A DNA stretch of 22,899 nt, taken from positions 1 to 22,899 of the forward strand of contig SKIC01000241.1 of assembly GCA_007116685.1 (NCBI GenBank). Reading direction: 5' to 3'. The notes under the pieces were generated by a model. The model saw nothing but the letters and a program-made list of their open reading frames with translations. It did not search any database and was not told the origin of the DNA. A program made the translations under genes and the position numbers. Each line of letters starts with the position of its first letter. The first letter of the stretch is position 1. Positions 15,238 to 22,899 of the stretch are shown here, piece after piece. This DNA comes from Balneolales bacterium. GTDB taxonomy: Bacteria > Bacteroidota > Rhodothermia > Balneolales > Natronogracilivirgulaceae.

Positions 15238-16323
15238 ATGATTAGGTTCATTATTCTTTTTTTAGCACTCTTTTTAGGGATATTAATAATCTCACTTTTT
15301 ATAGTTTGGTATTTTCGTGATAGTCTCCTGTCAAGGATATATGCTTACCTTGCTCCATTATTTGCCTATTTGATCTTCTCGGGATATTTGATTCGCTACT
15401 TTGGTTTAGAAAATCCTACAGCGCTCGCAATCTTATTTGTCCTCTCCATTTTTATAATTATTTCATCATTGATGATTTTATCAAAGTCTTTGGTTCGAAT
15501 GATTACAGATGTAGGCAATCAGGTCAATATCAATCAAATAGAATCAAGAGAGGCTGCAAAACAGTTGTCGCATAGTAGTCAATTACTGGCTGATAGTGCC
15601 AGCCAACAGGCTGCATCTTTTGAAGAGATGAGCGCCAGCCTTCAGGAATTGAATGGATTGACTGCCAGCAATAATGAAAAGACTAAAGACACAAGAAAGC
15701 GCTCAAATGAGACAAAACAAAAGATTTCTGAAGGAGAAAAGCATATCTCATCAATGACTAATGCTCTGGGGCAGGCTATAGATGCTTCACTCCAAAGTAA
15801 AGATATTATCAAAACTATCGACGAGATTGCCTTTCAAACTAATTTACTTGCTCTGAATGCCGCTGTTGAAGCTGCCCGTGCCGGAAGTGCGGGACTGGGT
15901 TTTTCAGTAGTTGCAGAAGAGGTACGGCGCCTGGCATTACGTTCTGCTGATGCCGCGAAGGAAACATCCGAAATCTTGGAAACCTCACAATTGCAAATGC
16001 AACACACTTCGGAGATTTCAGAAAAAGTAAGACATGCCTTTACTGAAATAAGTGAAAATTTCGCTGCAATAGATGAGGCCAATAATCAGATTACCGATGC
16101 TTCTTCCCAACAATTAACAGGTCTTAATCAAATTTTGGGTGCTGTAAACCACATGGAAGATGTGACACAAAGAGTTGCCTCAGGTTCAGAAGAGATAGCC
16201 TCGTCTGCAAAAGAATTGGATAATCGCGCTAGCGAAGTAACCGATAAAATGGATAGCCTCACCCGTTTAATGAATGGGACAGGTGCCTATAAGTTCCTGG
16301 GTTTGTTTTCCCGAAAAATCTGA
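15238..16323 (+). CDS. Membrane MCP-like signalling protein lacking sensor and HAMP
   Basis: This 361-residue protein begins with three predicted membrane helices (about 3-26, 33-53, 61-82) and goes straight into a long coiled coil typical of methyl-accepting chemotaxis proteins. The hairpin signature is clear: IDEIAFQTNLLALNAAVEAA, then RAGSAGLGFSVVAEEVRRLA (about 194-233), the region that binds CheA and CheW. No periplasmic sensor domain can fit between such short loops, and I see no HAMP motif. It may sense through the membrane itself or through a partner, or serve a non-motility Che-like pathway. There is no CheA, CheW, CheB or CheR gene and no flagellar or gliding gene in the window. The start is the ATG at 15238, immediately after an unrelated ATG-TAG pair. 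It lies about 100 bp after cdaA. Confidence 0.9.
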   Translation: MIRFIILFLALFLGILIISLFIVWYFRDSLLSRIYAYLAPLFAYLIFSGYLIRYFGLENPTALAILFVLSIFIIISSLMILSKSLVRMITDVGNQVNINQIESREAAKQLSHSSQLLADSASQQAASFEEMSASLQELNGLTASNNEKTKDTRKRSNETKQKISEGEKHISSMTNALGQAIDASLQSKDIIKTIDEIAFQTNLLALNAAVEAARAGSAGLGFSVVAEEVRRLALRSADAAKETSEILETSQLQMQHTSEISEKVRHAFTEISENFAAIDEANNQITDASSQQLTGLNQILGAVNHMEDVTQRVASGSEEIASSAKELDNRASEVTDKMDSLTRLMNGTGAYKFLGLFSRKI

Positions 16324-16347
16324 TATCAATTTTTCTTATCCATTTAC

Positions 16348-16377
16348 TTGATTAGAGAAATACTGAGGCTAATTTTG
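16348..16377 (+). promoter_or_regulatory. Bacteroidetes-type promoter of methylmalonyl-CoA mutase
   Basis: TTG (16348-16350) and TAATTTTG (16370-16377) are separated by 19 bases and match the -33/-7 pattern of Bacteroidetes housekeeping promoters. Transcription would begin around 16382, giving a leader of about 40 bases to the GTG start. The sites lie between the MCP-like stop and the mutase start, where a promoter is needed. Confidence 0.5.
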
Positions 16378-16421
16378 TACCTTTCTCAGCAAAATATGTC
16401 TCTAACAAAAAATAAATTCCC

Positions 16422-18578
16422 GTGTCTGCAAAATATATTTCGCCGGATACCTATCAAAAATGGTTGAATGATATTTCATCTTTCCTGAAAGGTAAAGAAT
16501 TGAATCACCTAGCCAGAGTAAGTGCTGATCAAATCACAGTAAAACCTGTCTATACATCACAAGACTTAGAATCGAAGGAATATACAGAGTCTTTGCCCGG
16601 CACATTTCCATACACACGGGGGCCGTATCCTACCATGTATGCACAGAGACCATGGACCATTCGCCAATATGCCGGATTTTCGACGGCTGAAGAGTCGAAT
16701 CGATTTTATAGAAAAGCGCTTGCAGCAGGGCAGAAGGGCTTGAGTGTTGCTTTCGATTTAGCTACTCACCGCGGGTACGATTCAGATCATCCCAGAGTGG
16801 AAGGGGATGTAGGTAAAGCCGGCGTTGCCATAGACTCGGTAGAGGATATGAAAATCCTCTTTGGTGGTATTCCGCTTGATAAAATGTCAGTTTCTATGAC
16901 TATGAATGGCGCCGTATTACCTGTTTTGGCGAATTATATTGTAGCAGCCGAAGAACAAGGCGTACCTCCGGAAGCGCTGAGTGGAACTATTCAAAATGAC
17001 ATTTTGAAAGAGTTTATGGTAAGAAATACTTATATCTATCCGCCTGCGCAATCTATGAGAATTGTTTCTGATATCATTGCTTACACAAGCAGTAAAATGC
17101 CCAAATTTAATTCTATTTCTATTTCCGGGTATCACATGCACGAGGCGGGAGCTACCCCTGCACAGGAACTGGCGTTTACTTTAGCAGATGGCCTGGAATA
17201 CATTAAAGTTGCCACAGAAAGCGGATTAAATGTGGATGATTTTGCTCCGAGATTATCTTTCTTCTTTGCCATAGGAATGAACTTTCTGATGGAAGTTTCA
17301 AAGTTGAGAGCTGCCAGAACACTTTGGGCAAAATTGGTAAAAAAGCATTTTAATCCACAGAGTGAAAAGTCGCTTATGCTCAGGACACATTGCCAGACTT
17401 CGGGTTGGAGTCTTACAGCTCAAGATCCGTTGAATAACGTTGTTAGAACCACAGTTGAAGCAATGGCGGCTGTTTTAGGCGGAACTCAATCTTTGCATAC
17501 CAATTCTTACGACGAGGCGCTTTCTCTTCCCACAGAAACCGCGGCGCGAATTGCCAGAAATACACAGATTATCCTCCAAGAAGAAACAGACATCACTCAC
17601 ACTGTAGATCCCTTTGCCGGAAGTTATGCTGTTGAAAGTTTGACGAATGAGTTAATCGAAAAGGCCGAAGAAATCATTGAAGAAGTGCTGGTTTTGGGCG
17701 GTATGGCCAAAGCAATTTCAGATGGTATGCCGAAAATGAGAATCGAGGAAGCAGCGGCAAAAAAGCAAGCGGCTATTGATAAAGGTGATCAGGTTATTGT
17801 GGGTGTAAACAAGTATCGCCTTGAAAAAGAAGATCCTATTGAAGTCTTGGATATTGATAATACCAAGGTGTTGAAATCTCAGGTTGCCAAACTCGAAAAT
17901 TTGAAGAAAAATAGAAATCAATCTGCCGTAGACAATGCTTTAGACAAGCTTGAGGCTGCCGCTGATGATTCCACAAAGAATCTATTGGAGCTCGCAGTGA
18001 ATGCTGCAAGAGCACGCGCAACCGTAGGTGAAATTTCTGATGCGCTGGAAAAAAAATGGGGAAGACATCAGGCTTCTTCTAAATCAGTTTCGGGGGTGTA
18101 CGATAGTGTTTACAGGGGAAATGATATGTATGAAGGTATAAAAAACGAAGTAGCTGATTTCGCAAAATCATTTGGTCGTCGGCCACGAATTTTGATAGTC
18201 AAAATGGGACAAGATGGCCACGACCGAGGAGCCAGAGTTGTAGCCAGTGCCTTTGCCGATATGGGTTTTGATGTGGATGTAGGCCCACTGTTTTCAACAC
18301 CGGAAGAGGCGGCAAGACAGGCGGTTGATAACGACGTACACGTGATAGGAGTATCCTCTTTGGCAGCCGGGCACAAAACCTTGATTCCTAAATTAATATC
18401 AGAACTAAAGAAAAATGACGCTGATGATATTATCGTAATAGCAGGAGGAGTAATACCACCGGATGACTTTGCTTATCTTGAAAAAGAAGGTGTTACTGCG
18501 GTCTTTGGTCCTGGCACAAATATTCCGGAAGCAGCTTCAAAAGTATTGCACGCTGTAATCTCAAGAATCAAAGCCTGA
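16422..18578 (+). CDS. Methylmalonyl-CoA mutase, large (catalytic) subunit
   Basis: This adenosylcobalamin enzyme interconverts (R)-methylmalonyl-CoA and succinyl-CoA, linking propionyl-CoA to the TCA cycle. The 718-residue protein has the TIM-barrel substrate domain (about 60-450): RGPYPTMYAQRPWTIRQYAGFSTAEE, with Y83 in QYAGF (Phe in isobutyryl-CoA mutases); SGYHMHEAGATP; and RTHCQTSGWSLT. A linker (about 450-575) leads to a C-terminal B12-binding domain, where MGQDGHDRGARV at 595-606 supplies the lower axial histidine H600. IGVSSLAAGH and VIAGGVIPPDD (cobalamin-loop regions) complete it. The start is a GTG at 16422; the nearby ATG at 16396 is in another frame. No small subunit, MeaB chaperone or epimerase gene is adjacent. 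It is convergent with panC, with 8 bp between stops. Confidence 0.96.
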   Translation: MSAKYISPDTYQKWLNDISSFLKGKELNHLARVSADQITVKPVYTSQDLESKEYTESLPGTFPYTRGPYPTMYAQRPWTIRQYAGFSTAEESNRFYRKALAAGQKGLSVAFDLATHRGYDSDHPRVEGDVGKAGVAIDSVEDMKILFGGIPLDKMSVSMTMNGAVLPVLANYIVAAEEQGVPPEALSGTIQNDILKEFMVRNTYIYPPAQSMRIVSDIIAYTSSKMPKFNSISISGYHMHEAGATPAQELAFTLADGLEYIKVATESGLNVDDFAPRLSFFFAIGMNFLMEVSKLRAARTLWAKLVKKHFNPQSEKSLMLRTHCQTSGWSLTAQDPLNNVVRTTVEAMAAVLGGTQSLHTNSYDEALSLPTETAARIARNTQIILQEETDITHTVDPFAGSYAVESLTNELIEKAEEIIEEVLVLGGMAKAISDGMPKMRIEEAAAKKQAAIDKGDQVIVGVNKYRLEKEDPIEVLDIDNTKVLKSQVAKLENLKKNRNQSAVDNALDKLEAAADDSTKNLLELAVNAARARATVGEISDALEKKWGRHQASSKSVSGVYDSVYRGNDMYEGIKNEVADFAKSFGRRPRILIVKMGQDGHDRGARVVASAFADMGFDVDVGPLFSTPEEAARQAVDNDVHVIGVSSLAAGHKTLIPKLISELKKNDADDIIVIAGGVIPPDDFAYLEKEGVTAVFGPGTNIPEAASKVLHAVISRIKA

Positions 18579-18586
18579 GTAAATAT

Positions 18587-19432
18587 TTATTCGATAATTA
18601 TATTATCGATTAGTCGTGTTTTGCCTAGATAGGCGGCCACAGCGAGAATGGCTTTTTCCCCTTTTTCGTGTCGGTTCTTAGGTTGTAGAAATTCATCTTC
18701 TACCAATGTCAGATAATCAATAGTGAAACCTGCCAGTCGTAAATCATCCCGGTTACTAGCAGAAAGTGCCGCAAAATCATCGGTTCCGTTTCGGATTTTA
18801 TTGGCTAAATCCTGAAGATTCTCATACAGCTTTGGAGCAATTTTTCTCTCTTCTTCATTCAGATAGGCATTTCTGCTACTCATTGCCAATCCGTCTGATT
18901 CTCTCATGGTATCACCCATCAAAATTTCTATGCCATGATTAAATTCCGTTGCCATTCTCTTTAGTACATAGAACTGTTGTATGTCTTTCTGTCCAAAAAT
19001 GGCAAAATTTGGTTGAACTATATTGAATAGCTTGTTCACAACCTGAATCACACCGTGAAAATGGCCTGGTCGGGAAGCGCCGCAGAGATGATCTCCTAAT
19101 CCGAGCAGTTGGAAAGAAATGAGTTGTTTTTCTGCATACATTTCCTCTTTCGAAGGTAGAAAAACAGCTGCAACACCTTCGTTTCTACATTTTTCAAGGT
19201 CAGATTCAATCTGTCTGGGGTAAGCGTCGAAATCTTCAGATGGACCAAATTGAGTAGGATTGACAAATACTGAGGTTACCACAGCATCTGCATGATTTTT
19301 CATTGTCCTCATCAATGACAAATGTCCGCTATGTAAGGCACCCATAGTAGGCACGAAGCCAACTGTCTTACCGTCTTTTTTTAGATTAAAAACAGTTTCT
19401 CTGATTTCGGCAATCGTATTGGTTACAATCAT
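18587..19432 (-). CDS. panC: Pantothenate synthetase (pantoate--beta-alanine ligase)
   Basis: PanC joins pantoate and beta-alanine using ATP, the last step of pantothenate and hence coenzyme A precursor synthesis, in the cytoplasm. The 281-residue length is typical. Motifs are the nucleotidyltransferase FVPTMGALHSGHLSL (HxGH at 34-37), VFVNPTQFGPSEDF (56-69), GQKDIQQF (147-154) and RESDGLAMSSRNAYL (177-191). Together they cover the ATP and pantoate sites. The ATG at 19432 is supported by GGAGAGG seven bases upstream. A strong terminator-like hairpin lies between this gene and E2, close to its start, so panC may depend on read-through or on a promoter hidden in that short gap. No panB or panD is nearby. 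Confidence 0.97.
   Translation of the reverse strand: MIVTNTIAEIRETVFNLKKDGKTVGFVPTMGALHSGHLSLMRTMKNHADAVVTSVFVNPTQFGPSEDFDAYPRQIESDLEKCRNEGVAAVFLPSKEEMYAEKQLISFQLLGLGDHLCGASRPGHFHGVIQVVNKLFNIVQPNFAIFGQKDIQQFYVLKRMATEFNHGIEILMGDTMRESDGLAMSSRNAYLNEEERKIAPKLYENLQDLANKIRNGTDDFAALSASNRDDLRLAGFTIDYLTLVEDEFLQPKNRHEKGEKAILAVAAYLGKTRLIDNIIIE
18591..18609. repeat. AT-rich perfect inverted repeat at the mutase/panC convergent end
   Basis: TCGATAAT (18591-18598) and ATTATCGA (18602-18609) are exact inverted copies around a three-base TAT loop. The site lies within the last codons of panC and just past the mutase stop. It could form a weak hairpin ending both convergent transcripts, but no T tract follows on either strand, so a terminator role is uncertain. 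Confidence 0.35.
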
Positions 19433-19439
19433 TTGGTTA

Positions 19440-19446
19440 CCTCTCC
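19440..19446 (-). promoter_or_regulatory. Ribosome binding site of panC
   Basis: GGAGAGG on the minus strand lies 7 bases before the panC ATG. It is one of the few clear Shine-Dalgarno-like motifs in this window and begins only a few bases after the T tract of the upstream hairpin. Confidence 0.65.
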
Positions 19447-19502
19447 GGAAAAAGAAAAAATCCCCACTCCGGAAGGCGAAAATCGCTCAGTAGTGGGGAT
19501 TT
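19445..19502 (-). terminator. Strong intrinsic terminator after the E2 gene, directly before panC
   Basis: Read on the minus strand, an 11-bp perfect stem AAATCCCCACT/AGTGGGGATTT (19502-19492 with 19468-19458) is followed by TTTTTTCTTTTT (19460-19449). The 23-base loop contains a further small hairpin GCGA-TTTT-CGC. It starts 30 bases after the E2 stop. Only about 16 bases separate the end of the T tract from the panC ATG. It reads as a Rho-independent terminator for E2, but its position in front of panC also allows an attenuator role. Confidence 0.8.
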
Positions 19503-19532
19503 AATATGTGTAGAAGAATTATTGATCAGTTA

Positions 19533-20936
19533 TCAGATAGAACGTTCAGGATCAAATTCTTCAAGTAGTTGCTTAACTCTTTGCATGTATGCACCGCCCA
19601 AAGCACCATCGATGATTCGGTGGTCATAGCTCATGCTTAAGTAAACCATGTGGCGAATAGCAATGGTGTCAGTGCCGTCCACTTCCATAACAACAGGACG
19701 CTTTTGAATTACGCCTGTTCCAAAAATTGCGACCTGAGGTTGATTGATGATTGGCGTACCCATCAAATTACCTACGGAGCCATAATTTGTAAGTGTGAAT
19801 GTTCCACCAACAAGATCATCGGGAGCAAGTTTTTTGTTTCTAGCTTTTGCTGCGAGATCATTAGTTTGGCGAGCCAGCCCATGGATATTCATTTCACCCG
19901 CATTTTTAATCACAGGAACAATCAAACCGCCTTCGCCACTATTGCCCAGTGCAACCGCAATTCCATAGTTGATTTCTCTTTTCAGATGAATTTCATCGCC
20001 ATCAACAGAGCTGTTGATTAACGGGAATTCACGAATTGCCTGAATGGTAGCCTCGATGAAAAATGGAGTAAAAGTGAGTTTAAAGCCATTTTCTTTAAAG
20101 AATCTGTCTTTATTTTTCTCACGGTATTGCACAAGTTTACTCACATCGGCTTCAGCGAAAGTGGTTACATGAGCAGACGTTTGCTTTGAGCGAACCATGT
20201 GTTCTGCAATCATCTTTCTCATTCTATCCATCTTAATCACTTCAACATTTTCAGATGGCCAGTTAACTTTAATTTCGCCGGCTTTGATAGAATCGCCTTG
20301 TGGTGCAGATGTTCCGGGTTTACGCAACTCAGTAGGCTTGGCGGCTGGTGCTTCTTTGGTAGCAGGAGCAGAACCGGACGTGCGCTTATCGAGATAAGCC
20401 ATTACATCTTTCTTGGTGACTCTGCCATCAGAACCTGAACCATCGATAGATTCGAGTTCCTCCTGAGAAATGCCTTCCTCCGTAGCGATTGATCTTACTA
20501 AAGGTGAGAAAAATCTGCCGTCGCTACCTTTGCGCTGAGGAGGTGTATCTCCCTTAGGCTCTGGCTTGGCTTCCGGCTTTTCTTCTGCTACTTCTGGCTC
20601 AGGCTCAGGTTGCGTTTCTTCTTCTTTTTCTTCTACTGCAGGTTCTTCTTTTGCAGAGGATTCTTTTGCGCTACCGCTATCTGCAGCAGCCGATGCATCA
20701 GTTTCAATAATTGCTATAGGTTCTCCGACTTCAATAGTATCGCCGGCTTCTGCGAGAATCTCAACAAGTACTCCTGATTCCGGTGCGGGCACTTCGGAAT
20801 CTACTTTATCCGTTGCAATTTCAAGAAGCGTTTCGTCTTGCTCAATGGAGTCTCCAATACTTTTAGACCATTCAATAATGGTCCCTTCCATGATAGATTC
20901 TCCCATTTTGGGCATAACTACTTCAATACGTGCCAT
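19533..20936 (-). CDS. 2-oxoacid dehydrogenase complex E2 (dihydrolipoyl acyltransferase)
   Basis: This 467-residue protein has the standard E2 layout. A lipoyl domain (1-80) carries lipoyl-lysine K44 in EIATDKVDSEV. A long flexible linker rich in Ala, Glu, Pro and Lys follows (about 82-140). A peripheral-subunit-binding domain (about 142-182, SPLVRSIATEEGISQEEL, then GRVTKKDVMAYL) is next, then a second linker and the catalytic acyltransferase domain (about 230-467). The active-site motif SYDHRIIDG holds H439 and D443. It transfers acyl groups from E1 to CoA in the cytoplasm. The single lipoyl domain and overall sequence suit a branched-chain or general 2-oxoacid complex, but pyruvate or 2-oxoglutarate cannot be excluded. 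No E1 or E3 gene is adjacent. No Shine-Dalgarno sequence is seen. A hairpin terminator follows 30 bp after the stop. Confidence 0.93.
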   Translation of the reverse strand: MARIEVVMPKMGESIMEGTIIEWSKSIGDSIEQDETLLEIATDKVDSEVPAPESGVLVEILAEAGDTIEVGEPIAIIETDASAAADSGSAKESSAKEEPAVEEKEEETQPEPEPEVAEEKPEAKPEPKGDTPPQRKGSDGRFFSPLVRSIATEEGISQEELESIDGSGSDGRVTKKDVMAYLDKRTSGSAPATKEAPAAKPTELRKPGTSAPQGDSIKAGEIKVNWPSENVEVIKMDRMRKMIAEHMVRSKQTSAHVTTFAEADVSKLVQYREKNKDRFFKENGFKLTFTPFFIEATIQAIREFPLINSSVDGDEIHLKREINYGIAVALGNSGEGGLIVPVIKNAGEMNIHGLARQTNDLAAKARNKKLAPDDLVGGTFTLTNYGSVGNLMGTPIINQPQVAIFGTGVIQKRPVVMEVDGTDTIAIRHMVYLSMSYDHRIIDGALGGAYMQRVKQLLEEFDPERSI

Positions 20937-21104
20937 GTGTGATAATCCCTTATGTGTGTAATAATAATATTTGCATTACGATATCTTAGAAATATACGTT
21001 AAAGACCTCTTAAGTGCGATTTTAATTTCTCTGGAAACGCTTTTTTGGGTAAAAAAATGAGGTATTGCTGTAATGTTTGGTAAAATTCCACATCAATACT
21101 CGTT

Positions 21105-22223
21105 TCAGCCGGCAAGTGCTTTTTCGAGATCCTCCAATAAATCGTCAATATGCTCAATTCCAACTGATAGTCTGATAAGATTATCCGGAGTTTTAGAAGC
21201 ATCGCCTTCCGAAGATTTTCTGTGTTCCCAGGTTGATTCAACTCCACCAAGGCTAGTAGCCGGAATGATTATTTCGGAAGACTGTACCACTTTCAAAGTT
21301 TTGGCTGCATCGCCATTCACTTCAAATGAAATCATAGCCCCAAAGCCGGAACTTTGCTTTTTCGCAACCTCATGCCCTGGATGATCTTCCAGGCCGGGAT
21401 AATATACTTTTGTTACTTCGCTGTGTTCATTTAAAAAATGGGCTACTTGTCTGGCATTTTCTTCGTGCGTACGCATTCTTACAGCCAGAGTTTTTAAACT
21501 CCTGCTCAAAAGGTGGCAATCTCGGGATGACAAAACTGCACCCGACAATTGCTGATGAGTCCGGATATTATCAAAAATCGAATTTGAATTCTTACAAACA
21601 ACAACGCCGCCAAGTAAATCGCTGTGTCCGCCTAGGTATTTAGTGGCTGAATGAACTACAATATCACTACCCAATAAAATTGGTTTTTGCAGCAAGGGAC
21701 TCAGCCAGGTATTGTCAGTACAAAGTAAAATGTCTGCCGGTAATACAGATTTTACCAATGCGATATCCGTTATTTGAAGCAGGGGATTGGAAGGCGTTTC
21801 AAGCCAAACCAATTTCGTGTTGGGGTTTATCAGAGATGCGATTTCCTGAGTTTTTCGCATGTCAGCTTCGCTTATAGATAATTCACCTCTGGATGCATAA
21901 TGTTGTAATAATGCACGTGTTCCGTGGTACACATCGGTTGGATAAATTACGTGACTCCCACTTGGCAAAGAACGCAAAACGGCATCTGTAGCTGACATCC
22001 CAGAAGAAAAGCAGGCAGCATTAGTTCCTTTTTCTAAACCGGCCAGCGTTTCTTCTAACTGTTTTCGATTTGGATTGTCATGGCGGGTGTAGGAGAAGTT
22101 TTCGGGAGATAAGCCCTGATCTCCGTGCCGAAAAGCAGTAGCATCAATTTGTGGCGCTACTATACCATCTCCTGGTTTTTCTGGGTGATAAGAACCGTGA
22201 ACAAGCAACGTTTCAGAATGCAT
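21105..22223 (-). CDS. Cys/Met-metabolism PLP enzyme (cystathionine gamma-synthase/lyase type)
   Basis: From the ATG at 22223 this is a 372-residue fold-type I PLP enzyme of the trans-sulfuration family. The N-terminus HSETLLVHGSYHPEKPGDG is where family members usually begin, so I prefer it to an in-frame TTG at 22271 that would add 16 unrelated residues. Motifs are FSYTRHDNPNRKQLEETLAG, SSGMSATDAVL, LETPSNPLLQITDI, the PLP aspartate in CTDNTWLSPLLQKP, and the Schiff-base lysine in VHSATKYLGGHSDLLGG (K195 in this numbering). LIRLSVGIEHIDDLLEDL closes the C-terminal domain. Cystathionine gamma-synthase, gamma-lyase and O-acetylhomoserine sulfhydrylase cannot be separated by eye; the short length favours the first two. 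E2 follows 168 bp downstream on the same strand. No SAM riboswitch is recognisable upstream. Confidence 0.9.
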   Translation of the reverse strand: MHSETLLVHGSYHPEKPGDGIVAPQIDATAFRHGDQGLSPENFSYTRHDNPNRKQLEETLAGLEKGTNAACFSSGMSATDAVLRSLPSGSHVIYPTDVYHGTRALLQHYASRGELSISEADMRKTQEIASLINPNTKLVWLETPSNPLLQITDIALVKSVLPADILLCTDNTWLSPLLQKPILLGSDIVVHSATKYLGGHSDLLGGVVVCKNSNSIFDNIRTHQQLSGAVLSSRDCHLLSRSLKTLAVRMRTHEENARQVAHFLNEHSEVTKVYYPGLEDHPGHEVAKKQSSGFGAMISFEVNGDAAKTLKVVQSSEIIIPATSLGGVESTWEHRKSSEGDASKTPDNLIRLSVGIEHIDDLLEDLEKALAG

Positions 22224-22370
22224 AGGAATTGGTTTAGTAAGTGAGTTTCGATTGTCAGAGATAGAGTTCAATAAACTAAGTTAGGGAGATTCTCGTTTTT
22301 TTGATATTTATCAGCAGAGATCAAATACTATGCCCTGTTAATAATCTAAAATATGGCGATATTACAGGTT

Positions 22371-22899
22371 ATGAAAAAAATCCTCTTTGTTATTAGTTCC
22401 CTCTTATTGGTTTTTGGGCTGTTCGCTTGTGGTAATGACGATAAGCGAGGACTGAATATTGAAATTCCAACGGAATTGGGAATAGAATGGAAATACGATA
22501 TTTACCGCTACGATAGGGATTCAGAGCAACGTATTGGGTCTGCGGAAACCGTAAACTTTAGCGTTGGTCCATTTCAACAGAGAAATGATGTTTTAAGAAT
22601 ACGGAGTACTATTCGTATAGATTCTTTAGCGGCTGTTCAAGATTCTGTTCGATTTTCATCGGTTTACATTGATTTGTCAGAAGACCTCGAAATTACAGCA
22701 TATTTTGATGATTTTTTTAGAGCCTTTGACAATATGATTGCCCCTGCAATTTTAGATACACTGACATCCGGCGCGCAGCAAGCCGGTAGGGAACAGTTTA
22801 CACGTTTCCGAAATTATCAGCCTGGTTGGAATCTATGGTATCGATTTGATGCCGGAACTACCAGCACGTTTACTATCCTGCCTACTCAGGAATACGAAA
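22371..22899 (+). CDS. Putative lipoprotein of unknown function, cut by right edge
   Basis: The frame is open from the ATG at 22371 to the window end, giving 176 visible residues. The N-terminus is a lipoprotein signal: two lysines, a hydrophobic core, and FGLFAC with the lipidated Cys at residue 20, followed by GNDD. The mature part is rich in polar and aromatic residues, with likely beta strands (GIEWKYDIYRYD, DVLRIRSTIRIDS, SSVYIDLSED, GWNLWYRFDAGTTSTFTI). I do not recognise the family. The strand pattern would suit a surface or periplasmic beta-rich protein. An in-frame ATG at 22353 would add six residues, but it moves the charged start away from the hydrophobic core, so the later ATG is preferred. 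It is divergent from the PLP enzyme, with about 150 bp between starts. Confidence 0.8.
   Translation, partial: MKKILFVISSLLLVFGLFACGNDDKRGLNIEIPTELGIEWKYDIYRYDRDSEQRIGSAETVNFSVGPFQQRNDVLRIRSTIRIDSLAAVQDSVRFSSVYIDLSEDLEITAYFDDFFRAFDNMIAPAILDTLTSGAQQAGREQFTRFRNYQPGWNLWYRFDAGTTSTFTILPTQEYE

Noticed and set aside
19650..20021. 123-codon open frame on the plus strand
   Set aside because: It lies wholly antisense to the E2 catalytic domain and its product has no recognisable motif.
20566..20961. 131-codon open frame on the plus strand
   Set aside because: It is antisense to the Ala/Glu/Pro-rich linker and lipoyl domain of E2. Its Ser-rich product is the expected mirror of that codon bias, and E2 is certain.
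22224..22370. Possible SAM riboswitch before the PLP sulfur enzyme
   Set aside because: The gap is short and shared with a divergent gene; no conserved SAM aptamer fold or terminator is seen.
1..22899. Mobile elements, CRISPR arrays, toxin-antitoxin pairs or defence genes
   Set aside because: No direct-repeat array, transposase, integrase, restriction or nuclease-type gene is visible; all long frames have housekeeping, signalling or envelope families, and codon use looks even.

Overview
The window is an ordinary, densely packed stretch of chromosome from a moderately AT-rich bacterium of the Bacteroidota/Balneolota/Rhodothermota group. A marine Balneola-like organism is my best guess from gene content, not from any search. 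Four things point there. A Bacteroidetes-type alternative GlmU sits divergently beside glmS. A lamin-tail/CotH secreted protein, a multi-repeat DUF349 protein and a folP-cdaA pair are present. Most starts lack a Shine-Dalgarno sequence. Two good candidate promoters (tRNA-Leu and methylmalonyl-CoA mutase) match the Bacteroidetes pattern TTG-N19/20-TAnnTTTG. I see no insertion sequence, prophage, CRISPR array or integrase.

Left part (1-5221): a secreted LTD/CotH protein runs off the left edge on the minus strand. It is followed by a roughly 290-bp gene-free stretch and a tRNA-Leu(CAG) with its own promoter and intrinsic terminator. Next is the divergent pair alternative glmU (minus) and glmS (plus), which together would cover most of UDP-GlcNAc synthesis.

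Signalling part (5264-16323): a minus-strand receiver-adenylate cyclase converges on glmS. Then come an SDR oxidoreductase, a large DUF349 repeat protein, a receiver-metallo-beta-lactamase fusion, a small outer-membrane barrel-like protein (minus) and an ENPP-type phosphodiesterase lipoprotein. A compact ferredoxin-folP-cdaA row follows, ending in the c-di-AMP synthase, and then a membrane MCP-like protein with neither sensor nor HAMP. At least four proteins here make, or could break, cyclic or other nucleotides, and two carry receiver domains with no histidine kinase in view.

Metabolic part (16422-22223): methylmalonyl-CoA mutase large subunit (plus) converges with panC (minus). Upstream of panC on the same strand are a 2-oxoacid dehydrogenase E2 gene and a cystathionine gamma-synthase/lyase-type PLP enzyme. 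A strong terminator-like hairpin stands between E2 and panC, directly before the panC ribosome binding site. A lipoprotein gene begins at 22371 and runs off the right edge.

The most unusual points are the receiver-MBL fusion near a receiver-cyclase, the sensorless MCP-like protein, and the hairpin between E2 and panC. I did not find a clearly new multi-gene system.
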